Source of the DNA: Escarpia spicata
Lineage: Eukaryota; Annelida; Polychaeta; Sabellida; Siboglinidae
DNA: 64,000 nucleotides
Assembly: GCA_963995525.1 (NCBI GenBank)
Contig: OZ023207.1
Coordinates: 32,215,549-32,279,548 of the forward strand
Direction of reading: 5' to 3'
A program made the translations under genes and the position numbers. A model generated the notes under the pieces. The model saw nothing but the letters and a program-made list of their open reading frames with translations, did not search any database and was not told where the DNA came from. Below, piece after piece: positions 10,328 through 24,100 of the stretch (positions are counted from its first letter, which is position 1; every line of letters starts with the position of its first letter).

Positions 10328-10972
10328 CAAGCAACTGCCATAAGTTGTGTCAAGCAACTGCCATAAGTTGTGTCAAGCAACTGCCGTAAGTTGTGTCAAG
10401 CAACTGCCGTAAGTTGTGTCAAGCAACTGCCGTAAGTTGTGTCAAGCAACTGCCGTAAGTTGTGTCAAGCAACTGCCGTAAGTTGTGTCAAGCAACTGCC
10501 GTAAGTTGTGTCAAGCAACTGCCGTAAGTTGTGTCAAGCAACTGCCGTAAGTTGTGTCAAGCAACTGCCGTAAGTTGTGTCAAGCAACTGCCGTAAGTTG
10601 TGTCAAGCAACTGCCGTAAGTTGTGTCAAGCAACTGCCGTAAGTTGTGTCAAGCAACTGCCGTACGTTGTGTCAAGCAACTGCCGTACGTTGTGTCAAGC
10701 AACTGCCGTAAGTTGTGTCAAGCAACTGCCGTAAGTTGTGTCAAGCAACTGCCGTAAGTTGTGTCAAGCAACTGCCGTAAGTTGTGTCAAGCAACTGCCG
10801 TAAGTTGTGTCAAGCAACTGCCGTAAGTTGTGTCAAGCAACTGCCGTAAGTTGTGTCAAGCAACTGCCGTAAGTTGTGTCAAGCAACTGCCGTACGTTGT
10901 GTCAAGCAACTGCCATAAGTTGTGTCAAGCAACTGCCATAAGTTGTGTCAAGCAACTGCCATAAGTTGTGTG
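10328..10972. repeat. 23-bp tandem array, 28 copies
   Basis: The unit is CAAGCAACTGCCGTAAGT plus TGTGT. It is very homogeneous: edge copies read GCCATAAG, central ones GCCGTAAG, three read GCCGTACG. It lies between STING and the 3' end of GPS2. Confidence 0.95.
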
Positions 10973-11269
10973 ATGGAATGTTACTTTGCACAATAAGGTG
11001 GTTTGGGGCTCCAACTTCGTGTTTTATGACCGTAGTGAGCCATTTTATTTCACACTTACTTAATCCTCTTCGCTCTGATAAGAGCATAGGGCCGAAACGA
11101 AGCTTCTCCATCGCACTCTGTTGTTAGTAGTCTTCTTTGTTTCCTTCCAGGTGGTACCAAACTTCTTTAATTCCTCGGTTGAGGATCTTTGCTTTGTTTA
11201 TAACGATGGCAAACCCTTTTCCAACAACATCTGTCACATGTCTTGCATGGATCAGAGGTTGTCTTTTCT

Positions 11270-11410
11270 GTTATTTAAAAAACTGTTTGGTAAGTTTTTC
11301 TGTAATTTTGCATAGACGTCTCTTAGGGTAGTGTCACTGTACACAAGACATTTGTATTTGATTGAATCATTCTAAGGGCATCTCGGGGCCTCCCAAACAG
11401 CTAAACCCTT
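11270..11410 (+). repeat. Dispersed repeat copy
   Basis: This is the same element as at 6655-6905 and 12675-12800 (TTTTGCATAGAC, GTAGTGTCACT, TTTGATTGAATCATTCTAAG). Confidence 0.6.
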
Positions 11411-11439
11411 TTCCAGCAACATCCCACCCCACTGCAGCT

Positions 11440-13200
11440 AAGATTCTCTGGCTGCTATTGTTTGATGGAAACTATGACTAATCTGTAATTGGTCACTGGC
11501 AGAGGCTTGTGTCAACAAACAGATGCACTAGACCCCTGTTAACCCATTAGCACTCAGCATGTTATTTCTGTACAGTATCTCTTTCCTCAGAAGCTTGACC
11601 TAGATTCCCCAAAAATGATGCATGGTAGTTTTATCATTTTCTATAATTACAAGTGTTATTTTGAAGAGCATTGAATTATCTACATGATGATACCTTTAAG
11701 TACGTTGTTGCAATGAAATATGTTGACCATACCGAGCTTGGTAAATGGTAATTTTTATAATGAATCACATTTTGAGAATGTATGTCATTGTTTGCCGTGC
11801 AACTTATGCTTCATTGCTTCATAACGTATGCTTAATTTTCTGCTGCTACAACTTGCGTTCAACGATTATTCAATTACCTATCCAATGATAATACATATGT
11901 TGCGGTGTTGGAAATATATAGCTTTGGTATATTGTATACGAGGGTTGTGATAGGAAACTATTGGACATTGCGACAGTCCAGAAAGACAGCATGAGATGTT
12001 TCACTCACTATATGAAGTGTGACTTTCAGATACTTAATTTTGTAGTGCTGTGGATTATGATGGGCCTCTCCAATAGCTCCCTATATAGTTATGTGAAATA
12101 TATCATTATATCATTAAAATATTTCAGAACAGGCTAAGGCTAAGCTGCAACTGTCTGAGTTTGTTTACATTTTGACAAACTACTATTATATAGCACTAAT
12201 TTTTGAATTGGCACGACTAATGCTAATATATCCCACAAAATGACTTCTACAGGAAACAACGTTGGTGTAAATTATCATCCCATTATTCTTACTGACAAAG
12301 ACCTGTAAGTTAGGTGAGTAACGCCTTCAAAGTTCTGACAGCAGGACACCGCCTTCGGTGAAGTCGAGACAAAAGTTTGACAAAGGCTTCAAGTTCAAAC
12401 AGTCTATCACCGTCCAACTGACCCATTTTTTATTTTCGTTAGACTACCTTTTGCTCTCAAATAATCTGTCCTCTTAATTTTATACATAAAGACATAATCT
12501 GGCATAACTTTATAAATTTTTGTAGCAGCACATTTGTACTTCCAGTGTATCATTGCATCATAACATACATACTGTGTGCCACATTTGAATGTCATGCATG
12601 TAATATTTCCATGCAATCCATTTGCATGTATAATGTAAAACTTCAACAGCCGTTTTTCTTCATTTTCACCTTTTGTTTTCAAAAACTGTTCAGTAACTTT
12701 TTCTCTAATTTTTCATAGACATTTCATATGGTAGTGCCACTATACACAATACATCTGTCTTTGATTGAATCATTCTAAGGGCACCAAAGGTCCCCTAAAA
12801 TGCTAAATTTGCTAACTAAAATTAATTGTCTACCTCAGATTAGCTATATGTATAACTTGTTGTGTATTACACCCAGCTGTGGAGCTAAGATTCTCTGCCT
12901 GCTATTGTTTGATGGAAACTGTGACTAATGTGTAATTGGTCACTGGCTTGTGTCAACAGACAGCATTAAGCCACTAGACCCCTGTTAAACTGGACAATTG
13001 CCTGTAGGTTTTAAACTGTGTCAAACAGTGAGTCTACCTTTTGCTCTCAAATAATCTGTCCTCTTAGTTTTACACATAAAGACATAATCTGGCATAACAT
13101 GCATATTGTATGCCACATTTGACTGTCATGCATGTAATATTTCCATGCAATCCATTTGCATATATGATGTAAAACTTCAACAGCCGTTTTCTTAATTTTA
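11440..13200. repeat. Duplicated intergenic blocks
   Basis: Two blocks recur in this stretch. GATTCTCTGGCTGCTATTG with the following 100 bases (11445-11550) recurs at 12890-12995. CTACCTTTTGCTCTCAAATA with the following 70-200 bases (12442) recurs at 13032. The remaining sequence is AT-rich and shows no gene. Confidence 0.55.
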
Positions 13201-13399
13201 ACTTTTTGACCTCTACCATGTTCAATGCTCCATAACTTCGCCAATTTTTGTAGCAGTCATAATTTTTGAAACCGTGTAAAGCACCCTACCAAACCTTTAC
13301 AAGAATGTAAGAAAACAATGTTACAATTTTTCCGACTTATCACTCATTTGGTCAGCCGGGGTCACATACAGACGTATTAGTCCAAAGGACTTCAGGGCC

Positions 13400-13810
13400 T
13401 CTTGGCTAATTTTTTCATTTCATGCGCCACTTGGGCCGCCTTCCCTGTTTGGTACATGGTCCGGACATTCCAGGTGCCTATTCTGGTGTTTCACTTGGCG
13501 GTAAGGAGATGATCTATCGGCGGTCTGACTTCCTGAAGGCTTTCATCAGCTCGCGTCATGTTGCTCTCTGGGGAGGCATCAACTTGAGGTTTGGTGTTAG
13601 TTGGATGAGTTTCCCCTGGATGGGTGATTAGCCCAGTCAGTGGGGTTTTCTGTCAGGGCTATCCCTCCCTTAGCCCTTGCTGTGTCCGTCCCCTTGTCAC
13701 GAGACTCTGGTACAACAGGGTCACCACAAGAAGGTACAGTCGGACTTGCTCAGGAGAAGTTGTATGTCACATCAGTGAGCCATTTAGACCGCTTGCGCCA
13801 TTTGGGTGAA
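13400..13810 (-). pseudogene. Non-LTR retrotransposon endonuclease start, fragment
   Basis: Read on the minus strand, positions around 13470-13420 give GTWNVRTMYQTGKAAQVAHE, the N-terminus of the AP-like endonuclease of many invertebrate LINEs. The 300 bases before it look like the element's leader, and the domain breaks off at about 13400. A short repeat GTCCAAAGGACTTCAGGGCC at its edge also occurs at 7852, so the piece lies inside another repeat. Confidence 0.7.
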
Positions 13811-15160
13811 GATTATTTTTAAAATTCTTTAATTGGTTAACCATTGTCTACAAACCCTTAAAATAAAGCTATGACATCCAGAATAGTTTATTGCACTTAG
13901 AACATTCCAAGTAATACCAGGTGAACATAGTGAGTAGTTTTTCCCAAAAAAATGTCAGTGTCACAAATATTGTTTTGAGAAAACGGCTAAAAACAAAATG
14001 AAAACATCATACATTAATACGGGACGTATACATCATCTGATTATAAGTATTTCTGATCAGAATCTTGAAAAATGCAACTTAATGGGAATGCATATCATGT
14101 TAATCTACATACTGGAAAATTATGAAATCCCCAAATGGCAAAAAATCTAATTTCGGACTAGCGCCTACCCTTAATGCTTTTTACTACATGAAACTGAATT
14201 CACAAGAGAGAGCACTGCGTACAATTACTACTGTGTTGCCATCTAGTGGTAGTCAGTTCAAGCTGAAAGTTGCCGAAAACTTACTGAAGGATAAAATGTA
14301 AATTTGAAACTGAATAGCAGAAAACAACCCGTAATTGGGTCTTTGTTTGGTCGAAACAACGAGACAAGTTTATAGACATTCAACATCTTTATTGCAGATA
14401 CATTATAATAGTATACATGTTACGTGTGAACATGCTATGTGTGAACATGCTACGTGTGAACGTAAGGTCCTTGTGGAATTGTCAGACACTACAAATAACA
14501 CATCATTGTATGCTGCCGTTCAGTAGTTGTTTCTGTGAAATATTCTGATACAGTCATTTGTTGCAATGTTTATAGTTTACACAGATCTATGCAATAAGTC
14601 TTTAATTACAGATTGACAACATTGATAATCAAACAGGGCATGGGGTTAGACCACTATTCCTTCCTATTGTTAGGCTTTATTAAAACTTAAACTTCTTTAA
14701 ACTTTTATGCAGGAGCATCTAAGAACATTTATTATTAAATTATAATGTTATCACTGATAATGCTATTCAAATATATAATTATTGTGAAACCCTTCCTAAA
14801 AGTTGCTACTTATTTTTTTCATTATCCCATTGGACAAAACTGGTGAAATTTTGTTCTGTATGAAAACAACATATGCTCCTCGTCATAAGCATCCACAACT
14901 ATGGATCCCCCAGTCAGTGACATGGGAACATGTTGCCAGCAGTCCACTTGAACTTTAAATGTGGTCACGACATCATAAGTCCTATAATTTCAAATATGGC
15001 CATATGCATGTAGAAGTAATTTTGCAGTAGCAAAAACCTGTTAATAAATCAGGAGGCCATATCAAAACCACTTTCATGTCATTCACCGGATATGAACCTC
15101 TGTGTGAAATAGTGATCTATCCCCACTTGTTGAAGTGTTAGCATGTGTTGGAAGTTGCCC
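13811..15160. other. Downstream flank of GPS2, no gene seen
   Basis: This is AT-rich DNA with a shortened copy of the left-edge exon block at 14228-14320. On the minus strand an AATAAA lies at about 14673-14680 and could be the GPS2 polyadenylation signal, giving a 3' UTR of roughly 0.5 kb; this is inference. Confidence 0.4.
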
Positions 15161-15161
15161 T

Positions 15162-18100
15162 CTAGTAGTACTGTTGTGGTGTCTGGGCCTGGTAGGCGTG
15201 TCGTGGAGGAGCTGGGTCTGTAGAGCCAGGATGTGTTCCCTGCAGGCAGAAACAAGTTGTAAACAAAAACGTCCACTAAACAATATTCTCATACAAGTAG
15301 TTACTGAAGACACACAAGTCTACAACTCAGCGATGACATATGGCACGGAAACATGGACACTCACCAACCAGGCAAAGAAAGAGCTAGCAGCTGCACAAAC
15401 AAAGATGGAAAGAAGTATGTTAAAGATCACATATCGGGAGAGAAAAACATACATCTGAGTAAGAGAGAAAACAAGTCAGAGGTGATAGAACAAATCAGAA
15501 GACAGAAGTGGACCTGGGCAGGGCACATCCGTACGAGATAACCAATGGACATCGCATATCAATACCTGGAGACCTTACGAAAGGAAACGATCTAGAGGAC
15601 GACTGGCGAGACAATGGAGAGACAAACTAAACGAGTACTGGAAGGGCAGCAGAGGACAGCTCAAACAGGCAGATTTAGAAATGACGTGCCGAGGCCTTCG
15701 CCCAACCACAGGACACTATGGCTGCACAATGATGGTGATGAACAGCTGCATTACAGTTGTGGGCTGGTTTACTACAAGCAGGCACACTATCATTACAGTT
15801 GTGGGCTGGTTTACTACAAGCAGGCACACTATCATTACAGTTGTGGGCTGGTTTACTGCAAGCAGGCACACTATCATTACAGTTGTGGGCTGATTTACTG
15901 CAAGCAGGCACACTATCATTACAGTTGTGGGCTGGTTTACTGCAAGCAGGCACACTATCATTACAGTTGTGGGCTGGTTTACTGCAAGCAGGCACACTAG
16001 CATTACAGTTGTGGGCTGGTTTACTGCAAGCAGGCACACTATCATTACAGTTGTGGGCTGGTTTACTGCAAGCAGGCACACTATCATTACAGTTGTGGGC
16101 TGGTTTACTGCAAGCAGGCACACTATCGTTACAGTTGTGGGCTGGTTTACTACAAGCAGGCACACTAGCGTTACAGTTGTGGGCTGGTTTGCTACAAGCA
16201 GGCACACTAGCGTTACAGTTGTGGGCTGGTTTGCTACAAGCAGGCACACTAGCGTTACAGTTGTGGGCTGGTTTGCTACAAGCAGGCACACTAGCGTTAC
16301 AGTTGTGGGCTGGTTTGCTACAAGCAGGCACACTAGCGTTACAGTTGTGGGCTGGTTTGCTACAAGCAGGCACACTAGCGTTACAGTTGTGGGCTGGTTT
16401 ACTACAAGCAGGCACACTATCGTTACAGTTGTGGGCTGGTTTGCTACAAGCAGGCACACTAGCGTTACAGTTGTGGGCTGGTTTACTACAAGCAGGCACA
16501 CTATCGTTACAGTTGTGGGCTGGTTTACTACAAGCAGGCACACTATCGTTACAGTTGTGGACTGGTTTACTACAAGCAGGCACACTATCATTACAGTTGT
16601 GGGCTGGTTTACTACAAGCAGGCACACTATCATTACAGTTGTGGGCTGGTTTACTACAAGCAGGCACACTATCATTACAGTTGTGGGCTGGTTTACTACA
16701 AGCAGGCACACTATCATTACAGTTGTGGGCTGGTTTACTACAAGCAGGCACAAAGAAGAGCATTACAGTGGCACAGCATGTCATATAAGATACTATTACA
16801 AGCACACAAAGTATCATCTCTGAATATACATACTGAATCATGCAGAATACTTTCATTTTGGCACGTTGAAGCCGAGTTTTATCAAATGTTTTACAGGTTC
16901 TCAGCATGTTATTACACAATTGTTACAATGCATACCCAAGTAGTAACTAACAGTTGAATTACGGTTGTGGGACAGTTTTTTAGTATTTAAAAAGATGTCA
17001 TTTATATAATTTAATGCTTAGGGACCATCTCAGAATGTCAGTTTCATCAACCATCGATATTTTACGCTTTGGACCGATGCTGTTAATATATTGATATGAA
17101 TATTCATGCATGACCTAGTGGATGCAATGACACAGTGTATACACTGCCTGCTCGGTGTCTCTCACACGCCTGAACGGGAATTAACTCCAGCCACTGGGAG
17201 ACAGATCCAGTGGGTTAGAGATAGAGACCGCCACTCTGTGAGTCCATGACAGGTTACACATTTACCCCCTGTGTGAGATCATTTACTTCCCCTGGCATAG
17301 ACACCAGATAGAAGGGACCAACGGCTTAGTGTCCCTGGCATAGACACCAGATAGAAGGGACCAACGGCTTAGTGTCCCTGGCATAGACACCAGATAGAAG
17401 GGACCAACGGCTTATTGTCCCTGGCATAGACACCAGATAGAAGGGACCAACGGCTTAGTGTCCCTGGCATAGACACCAGATAGAAGGGACCAACGGCTTA
17501 GTGTCCCTGGCATAGACACCAGATAGATGGGACCAACGGCTTAGTGTCCCTGGCATAGACACCAGATAGAAGGGACCAACGGCTTAGTGTCCCTTGCATA
17601 TACACCAGATAGAAGGGACCAACAGCTTAGTGTCCCTGGCATAGACACCAGATAGAAGGGACCAACGACTTAGTGTCCCTGGCATATACACCAGATAGAA
17701 GGGACCAATGGCTTAGTGTCCCTGGCATAGGCACCAGGTAGAAGGGACCAACGGCTTAGTGTCCCTGGCATAGACACCAGGTAGAAGGGACCAACGGCTT
17801 AGTGTCCCTGGCACAGACACCAGATAGAAGGGACCAACGGCTTAGTGTCCCTGGCATAGACACCAGGTAGAAGGGACCAACGGCTTAGTGTCCCTGGCAT
17901 AGACACCAGATAGAAGGGACCAACGGCTTAGTGTCCCTGGCATAGACACCAGATAGAAGGGACCAACGGCTTAGTGTCCCTGGCATAGACACCAGATAGA
18001 AGGGACCAACGGCTTACTGTCTCTTCCAAAAGACACAGGCAACCTGAGGTGAATTAAATTATCTAAGTTTCGAAATGGTGGCAGGTGGAATCGAACCACC

Positions 18101-21100
18101 GTCCCCTTGATCAACAGTCTGAGGGGAGGGTGAAAGTAATTTTGTCTGATATCGGACATCAACGTTCTGAGATGATTCCTTACCAGTGTATTAAATATCT
18201 TGGATGAAACAAAATGTACAAAAATTAAAAAGTATTTATATATAATAATATAGAATTTTAAACACCGTCCTTGTTTCTATCAAACACTGTAAAGCACCCA
18301 TGTCCACCCACCTGTGCTGGCTGGTAGCCACTGGTTCTCACGGGGTATCCGGTTATTATGCTACCCTTGGGAGGCCCTCCGACTTGACCAGTGGTCATCA
18401 TGGCCTGGGATGGGGGTTGTGATGTCATCTGTCAACACAAGACATGCCAAATATAACCATTCTTTTGTATTTCACACCATTCCTTCATTGTGCAATGCAT
18501 AGCTTACACCTCAATCTTGTCTCAATAACTCATGTTTTTCTTCTTATAAACTACAAGGTCTGATAGTTGTCATCATAAGATCATGTTAGTGTAAATTACC
18601 AGGTTTGACAGTTGTTACCATAAGATCATGTCAGTGTAAACTACAAGGTCTGACAGTTGTTGTCATAAGATCATGTCAGTGTAAACTACAAGGTCTGACA
18701 GTTGTTATCATAAGATCATGTCAGCGTAAACTACAAGGTCTGACAGTTGTTATCATAAGATCATGTCAGTGTAAACTACAAGGTATGACAGTTGTTATCA
18801 TAAGATCATGTCAGTGTAAACTACAAAGTCTGACAGTTGTTATCACAAGATCATGTCAGTGTAAACTACAAGGTCTGATAGTTGTCATCATAAGATCATG
18901 TCAGTGTAAACTACAAGGTCTGACAGTTGTCATCATAAGATCATGTCAGTGTAAACTACAAGGACTGACAGTTGTTATCACAAGATCATGGCAGTGTAAA
19001 CTACAAGGTCTGATAGTTGTTATCACAAGATCATGTCAGTGTAAACTACAAGGTCTGACAGTTGTTATCATAAGATCATGTCAGTGTAAACTACAAGGTC
19101 TGACAGTTGTTACCACAAGATCATGTCAGTGTAAACTACAAGGTCTGACAGTTGTTATCACAAGATCATGTCAGTGTAAACTACAAGGTCTGATAGTTGT
19201 CATCATAAGATCATGTCAGTGTAAATTACAAGATCTGACAGTTCTCATTATAAAATCATGTCAGTGTAAACTACAAGGTCTGACAGTTGTTATCATAAGA
19301 TCATGTCAGTGTAAACTACAAGGTCTGACAGTTGTTACCACAAGATCATGTCAGTGTAAACTACAAGGTGTGACAGTTGTTATCACAAGATCATGTCAGT
19401 GTAAACTACAAGGTCTGATAGTTGTCATCATAAGATCATGTCAGTGTAAACTACAAGGACTGACAGTTGTCATCATAAGATCATGTCAGTGTAAACTACA
19501 AGGTCTGACAGTTGTTATCATAAGATCATGTCAGTGTAAACTACAAGGTCTGACAGTTGTTACCACAATATCATCTCAGTGTAAACTACAAGGTCTGAGA
19601 GCTGTTATCACAAGATCATGTCAGTGTAAACTACAAGGTCTGACAGTTGTTATCATAATATCATGTCAGTGTAAACTACAAGGTCTGACAGTTGTTACCA
19701 TAAGATCATGTCAGTGTAAACTACAAGGTCTGACAGTTGTTATCATAAAATCATGTCAGTGTAAACTACAAGGTCTGACAGTTGTTACCATAAGATCATG
19801 TCAGTGTAAACTACAAGGTCTGACAGTTGTTATCATAAGATCATGTCAGTGTAAACTACAAGGTCTGACAGTTGTTACCATAAGATCATGTCAGTGTAAA
19901 CTACATGGTGTGACAGTTGTTATCATAAGATCATGTTAGTGTAAACTACAAGGTCTAACAATTGTTATCATAAGATCATGTCAGTGTAAACTACAAGGTC
20001 TGACAGTTGTTATCATAAGATCATGTCAGTGTAAACTACAAGGTCTAACAGTTGTTATCATAAGATCATGTCAGTGTAAACTACAATCTAACACTGAGAC
20101 TTTATCCATTGACTTGTTGATTACGTCATGATGTGGACACTAAATATCAAACGGCGCTTGCGATGATGTCAAGAACTATTGTTCACGTTATCGCTGTTGT
20201 ATTTATATTATATTAACCTAGAGCTGTGACACTGACCTGCTGAACCTTGTATTTGTCATCTGTCTGGTAACTGGCCATCTTGGGTGACGCTGTGTGCTCC
20301 TGACTGCTGGCTGGGGATACTAGATACGCTGGACACATCGGAAAGGAAACAAATAAAGAGAATAACCAGAAGAGAACCACGATAAGATGACAACTATTAT
20401 CTATTACAGATATGTTTACAAACTTTGACAGAACAACAAGAAGAGAACCACGATAAGATGACAGCTATTATCTATTACAGATATGTTTATAAACTTTGAC
20501 AGAACAACCAGAAGAGAACCACGATAAGATGACAGCTATTATCTATAACAGATATGTTTATAAACTTTGACAGAACAACCAGAAGAGAACCACGATAAGA
20601 TGACAGCTATTATCTATAACAGATATGTTTATAAACTTTGACAGAATAACCAGAAGAGAACCATGATAAGATGACAGCTATTATCTATAACAGATATGTT
20701 TATAAACTTTGACAGAACAAACAGAAGAGAACCACGATAAGATGACAGCTATTATCTATAACAGATATGTTTATAAACTTTGACAGAACAACCAGAAGAG
20801 AACCACAATAAGATGACAGCTATTATCTATTACAGATATGTTTATAAACTTTTAACTCTGTACACAAGAGTTATGCCTGGTTCAGAATATTCGATGCCAG
20901 TATAAGGACATAGGTGAAGTAGAATTAGGACAACAACAACCAAATTGATCCCACAACCAAGATATTGGCTATGTAAAACATTGTAAAGGGAGCCAGTCTG
21001 TTCCTGTACGTTGAATTAGCCAGAATAATAATTTGTAACAGGAAGTCTGCCACACTTAATGTGGAAAAATGGACAAGTTATGAACATCACAGGGTATTGT

Positions 21101-24100
21101 GATTAAGTCAGTGCTGTTCAGAATTCAGTTATCTTTAAAATAAGCACAACTTGTAATGTTCGGACATGAACTACAAAAAAGTTACATGTAAAACACTTGG
21201 TGATTTTTGCAACCACTGCGGGGAAAACAGAGCGCATTTCATTAAGGTCTGACACCCCAGGTGAAATGGGTTTTTTTTATACAAAAATACTCAAAAATGG
21301 TTTTCTGCCAGATTATGATACCTTTGTATGCATACTATAAATAAAGTTTACTTCTATGTCAGTAACATACCTCTAAGTGAGTTTTAGTCATGGACCAAGT
21401 AATCAAATACATTATGCAATCTTTGACAGCGATTTTCTCAAAAACATTTTTTCTGAAATTTCTGCATTTGGAAACGGGATATATCTGAGAGGGATTATGC
21501 TATACAAATACTCTGCTCTGTGAAATGATTTTTTTTTTCGTTTTACACAAAAATTATTTTACAAATAAAACAAAAGGTATGGAAAATACTTTGGGCAAAC
21601 AAAATTGCACAATTTGTATTAATAAAAAAATAATCCTATCTACCTGTCTTAAAATGACATAGGCTCTAAAGACTTACATGACTGTGCAGGCATGCGGGAG
21701 ACCGTGCGGAAGCCAGGGGGGTAGTGGTCTTGCTTCTGCTGATGGGCGTAATGATTAGGGTACGACGTAAACGCAGACTGCCCCGGGATGGGGTACTTCC
21801 CGCCACCCTGCGGTGCTGCCACCTGGTAGGACAAGGGCGCGGGCTGTGACTGGGGTGGCGTCTGAGGGTAGGGATGGCCACTGGAGGTGACGTACTTCTG
21901 TTGGGGGTATACCCCCGTCTCTATAAATAGACATGCGCACATTGTATGACATCACAAGACAACCTCCATACCATGTCACAGAGGTAGGTATACAACAACT
22001 CATAAGTAAGACTATGAAATATACATACTATGTTCGTAATATTGTCGATTTTAAGTATACACGTTACTTTTCTGTTACTAATGCATGAATATTGATATGT
22101 CATATGCAAAAACACTACTTACAAAGGTATATAGTCTTCCTGTTATTGGTATAAGAAGACATCAAATGTTAAAATATTTAATAATACACTTAATTTATCT
22201 TAGCGCCAGGTCCACAATTGTTCGTGGCACTTTACAATACACCATGCGTCATGGTCATTAAACTAAAATATTAGTACTAATAGTCATTTAAACAAAAAAT
22301 TGTGCCATACAATAGTAATAAAAATATTAATAAATTAAGTAAATGGTAACAAAATAATTGGAATGTGGTAGTAAGACATTAACTTAAAATAAACACTGTA
22401 CAATATAACATAATTAATAAATTATAATGCATAAATTAATCACTAAAATATAGCAGTATAAAATAAAATAAATAGTTATAAAATATTACTAATATAAATA
22501 AGTCCACTGGATCACTGAGGAAAGTCACAAACAAGATACTAATGTTCGTCTACAATGATATTCTAAATAAATGTGTTTTTAGTTGACATTTAAAACTGCC
22601 AAGAGTGTCCGAAGATTTAATGTAATTAGGTAGAGTGTTCCAGAGAGTTGCCGCGGCCACCGCGAACGAACTGTCACCAGCTTTGACACGAGTACGCGTT
22701 ACGGACATGTTGTTGTCAGCAGACCGCAGTGATCTAGCGGGTCTGTAAGGACACACAAGATCACGCAAGTAGACGGGGAAATTTTCATGCATTGCCTTGT
22801 AGGTAAACACCAATATTTTGAACTCGATTCAGCGAGCAACAGGTAGCCAGTGCAGATCATGCAACAGTGGAGCAACACTATCACTCTGCGGGGGATGCAA
22901 TATCAGACGAGCAGCCGAGTTGTGAATTCGTTGCAGACGAGCGATGTTGTTTGAAGATGTTCCATATATGATTGAGTTGCAATAGTCCAGCCGCGATGTT
23001 ATCATGGCATTGACTATGCGTTCCTTCGTTGTTTTAGATACAAATTGGCTGATTTGATTAATGTGGCGTAGGTGGAATGCGCACACACTAACGGTTTGTG
23101 ATACCTGTTTGTTCATGTTCAGATGTCTGACCAGGTAGACGCCGAGATTCCGGACACATCGTGAAGCTGCAATCGTACAGTCACCTACACGTATTACTCT
23201 GCCATCCACAAGTGCAGCGGCTGACTTAGACACCACTGGAATGTATTCGGTCTTGCTGTCATTCATGCACATGTAATTCCGCGCCACCCAATGTTTTATG
23301 TCATCCAGGCATGCTTCCATTCGACGTAAAACAGCAGAGTAAGCGGTTGTACTGAGATCAAAGTGGGAGTAGAGTTGTATGTCATCAGCGAAGTGATGGT
23401 AGCAAAGGCCATGTTTTCTGATGATATCGCCAACTGGTTGCACATACAACGAGAAGAGCAGTGGGCCTAGGACGGAGCCTTGCGGGACACCTGATGTCAG
23501 AGGAGTCATACCTGAAAATGTGTCACCCATTACGACACGCTGAGTCCGTCCCTGCAGGTACAAGACAACTCAGTCTAATGCTTTGTCAACAAATCCGTAG
23601 CGCAATCGTAAAATTAAGATGGCATGATTAATTGTCTTTGGCACTGGTAACGTATAGTAAAGCCGTTTCCGTCAAATGGTGTTTTCGATACGCCGATTGG
23701 TAGCTGTCATTCATTCCCTGATCAGAGACGTGTGTGGATATTCTAAGTGCCACTATTTTCTCAACTACTTTAGAGAAATGTGTGAGATTACTCACTGGAC
23801 GCTAGTTATTCAAGACGTCTTTGTTAAGCGATGGCTTCTTCAACAAAGGACTTACAATAGCTTGTTTAAGCAGTGTTGGCGTGACCGTGTCTTCGAGAGA
23901 TGCATTTGTGATCAGTGTTACACAATGGACACAAGACTGGAGGCATTGCCTTTCAGCTGGTTGCCAGTGAGAGGATCAAGTATGCAAGTTTTGTTCATGG
24001 TAGCAAAAATTGTTGTGATTTCTTCGGCTGTTGGATGGAAGACATGTATAGGATCTGCGAAACATTGCTTTTCATCACATGTAGCCAGATCAGTTGATGT

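Noticed and set aside
10328..10972. CRISPR-like direct repeats
   Set aside because: The repeats are head to tail with no unique spacers. This holds for every array in the window, and the DNA is eukaryotic.
15675..16919. 414-codon frame with ACSKPAHNCND-type repeats, and the matching frames on the other strand
   Set aside because: It is the translation of a 42-bp non-coding array; every frame is open on both strands because 42 is a multiple of three. It has no exon context.
18062..18110. Reversed tRNA-like GGTTCGATTCC as a true tRNA
   Set aside because: It is flanked by SINE-specific sequence shared with 63228-63260; no full tRNA fold was seen.
18605..19939. 444-codon frame of 15-residue repeats
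   Set aside because: It is an artefact of the 45-bp array inside a GPS2 intron, on the strand opposite to GPS2.
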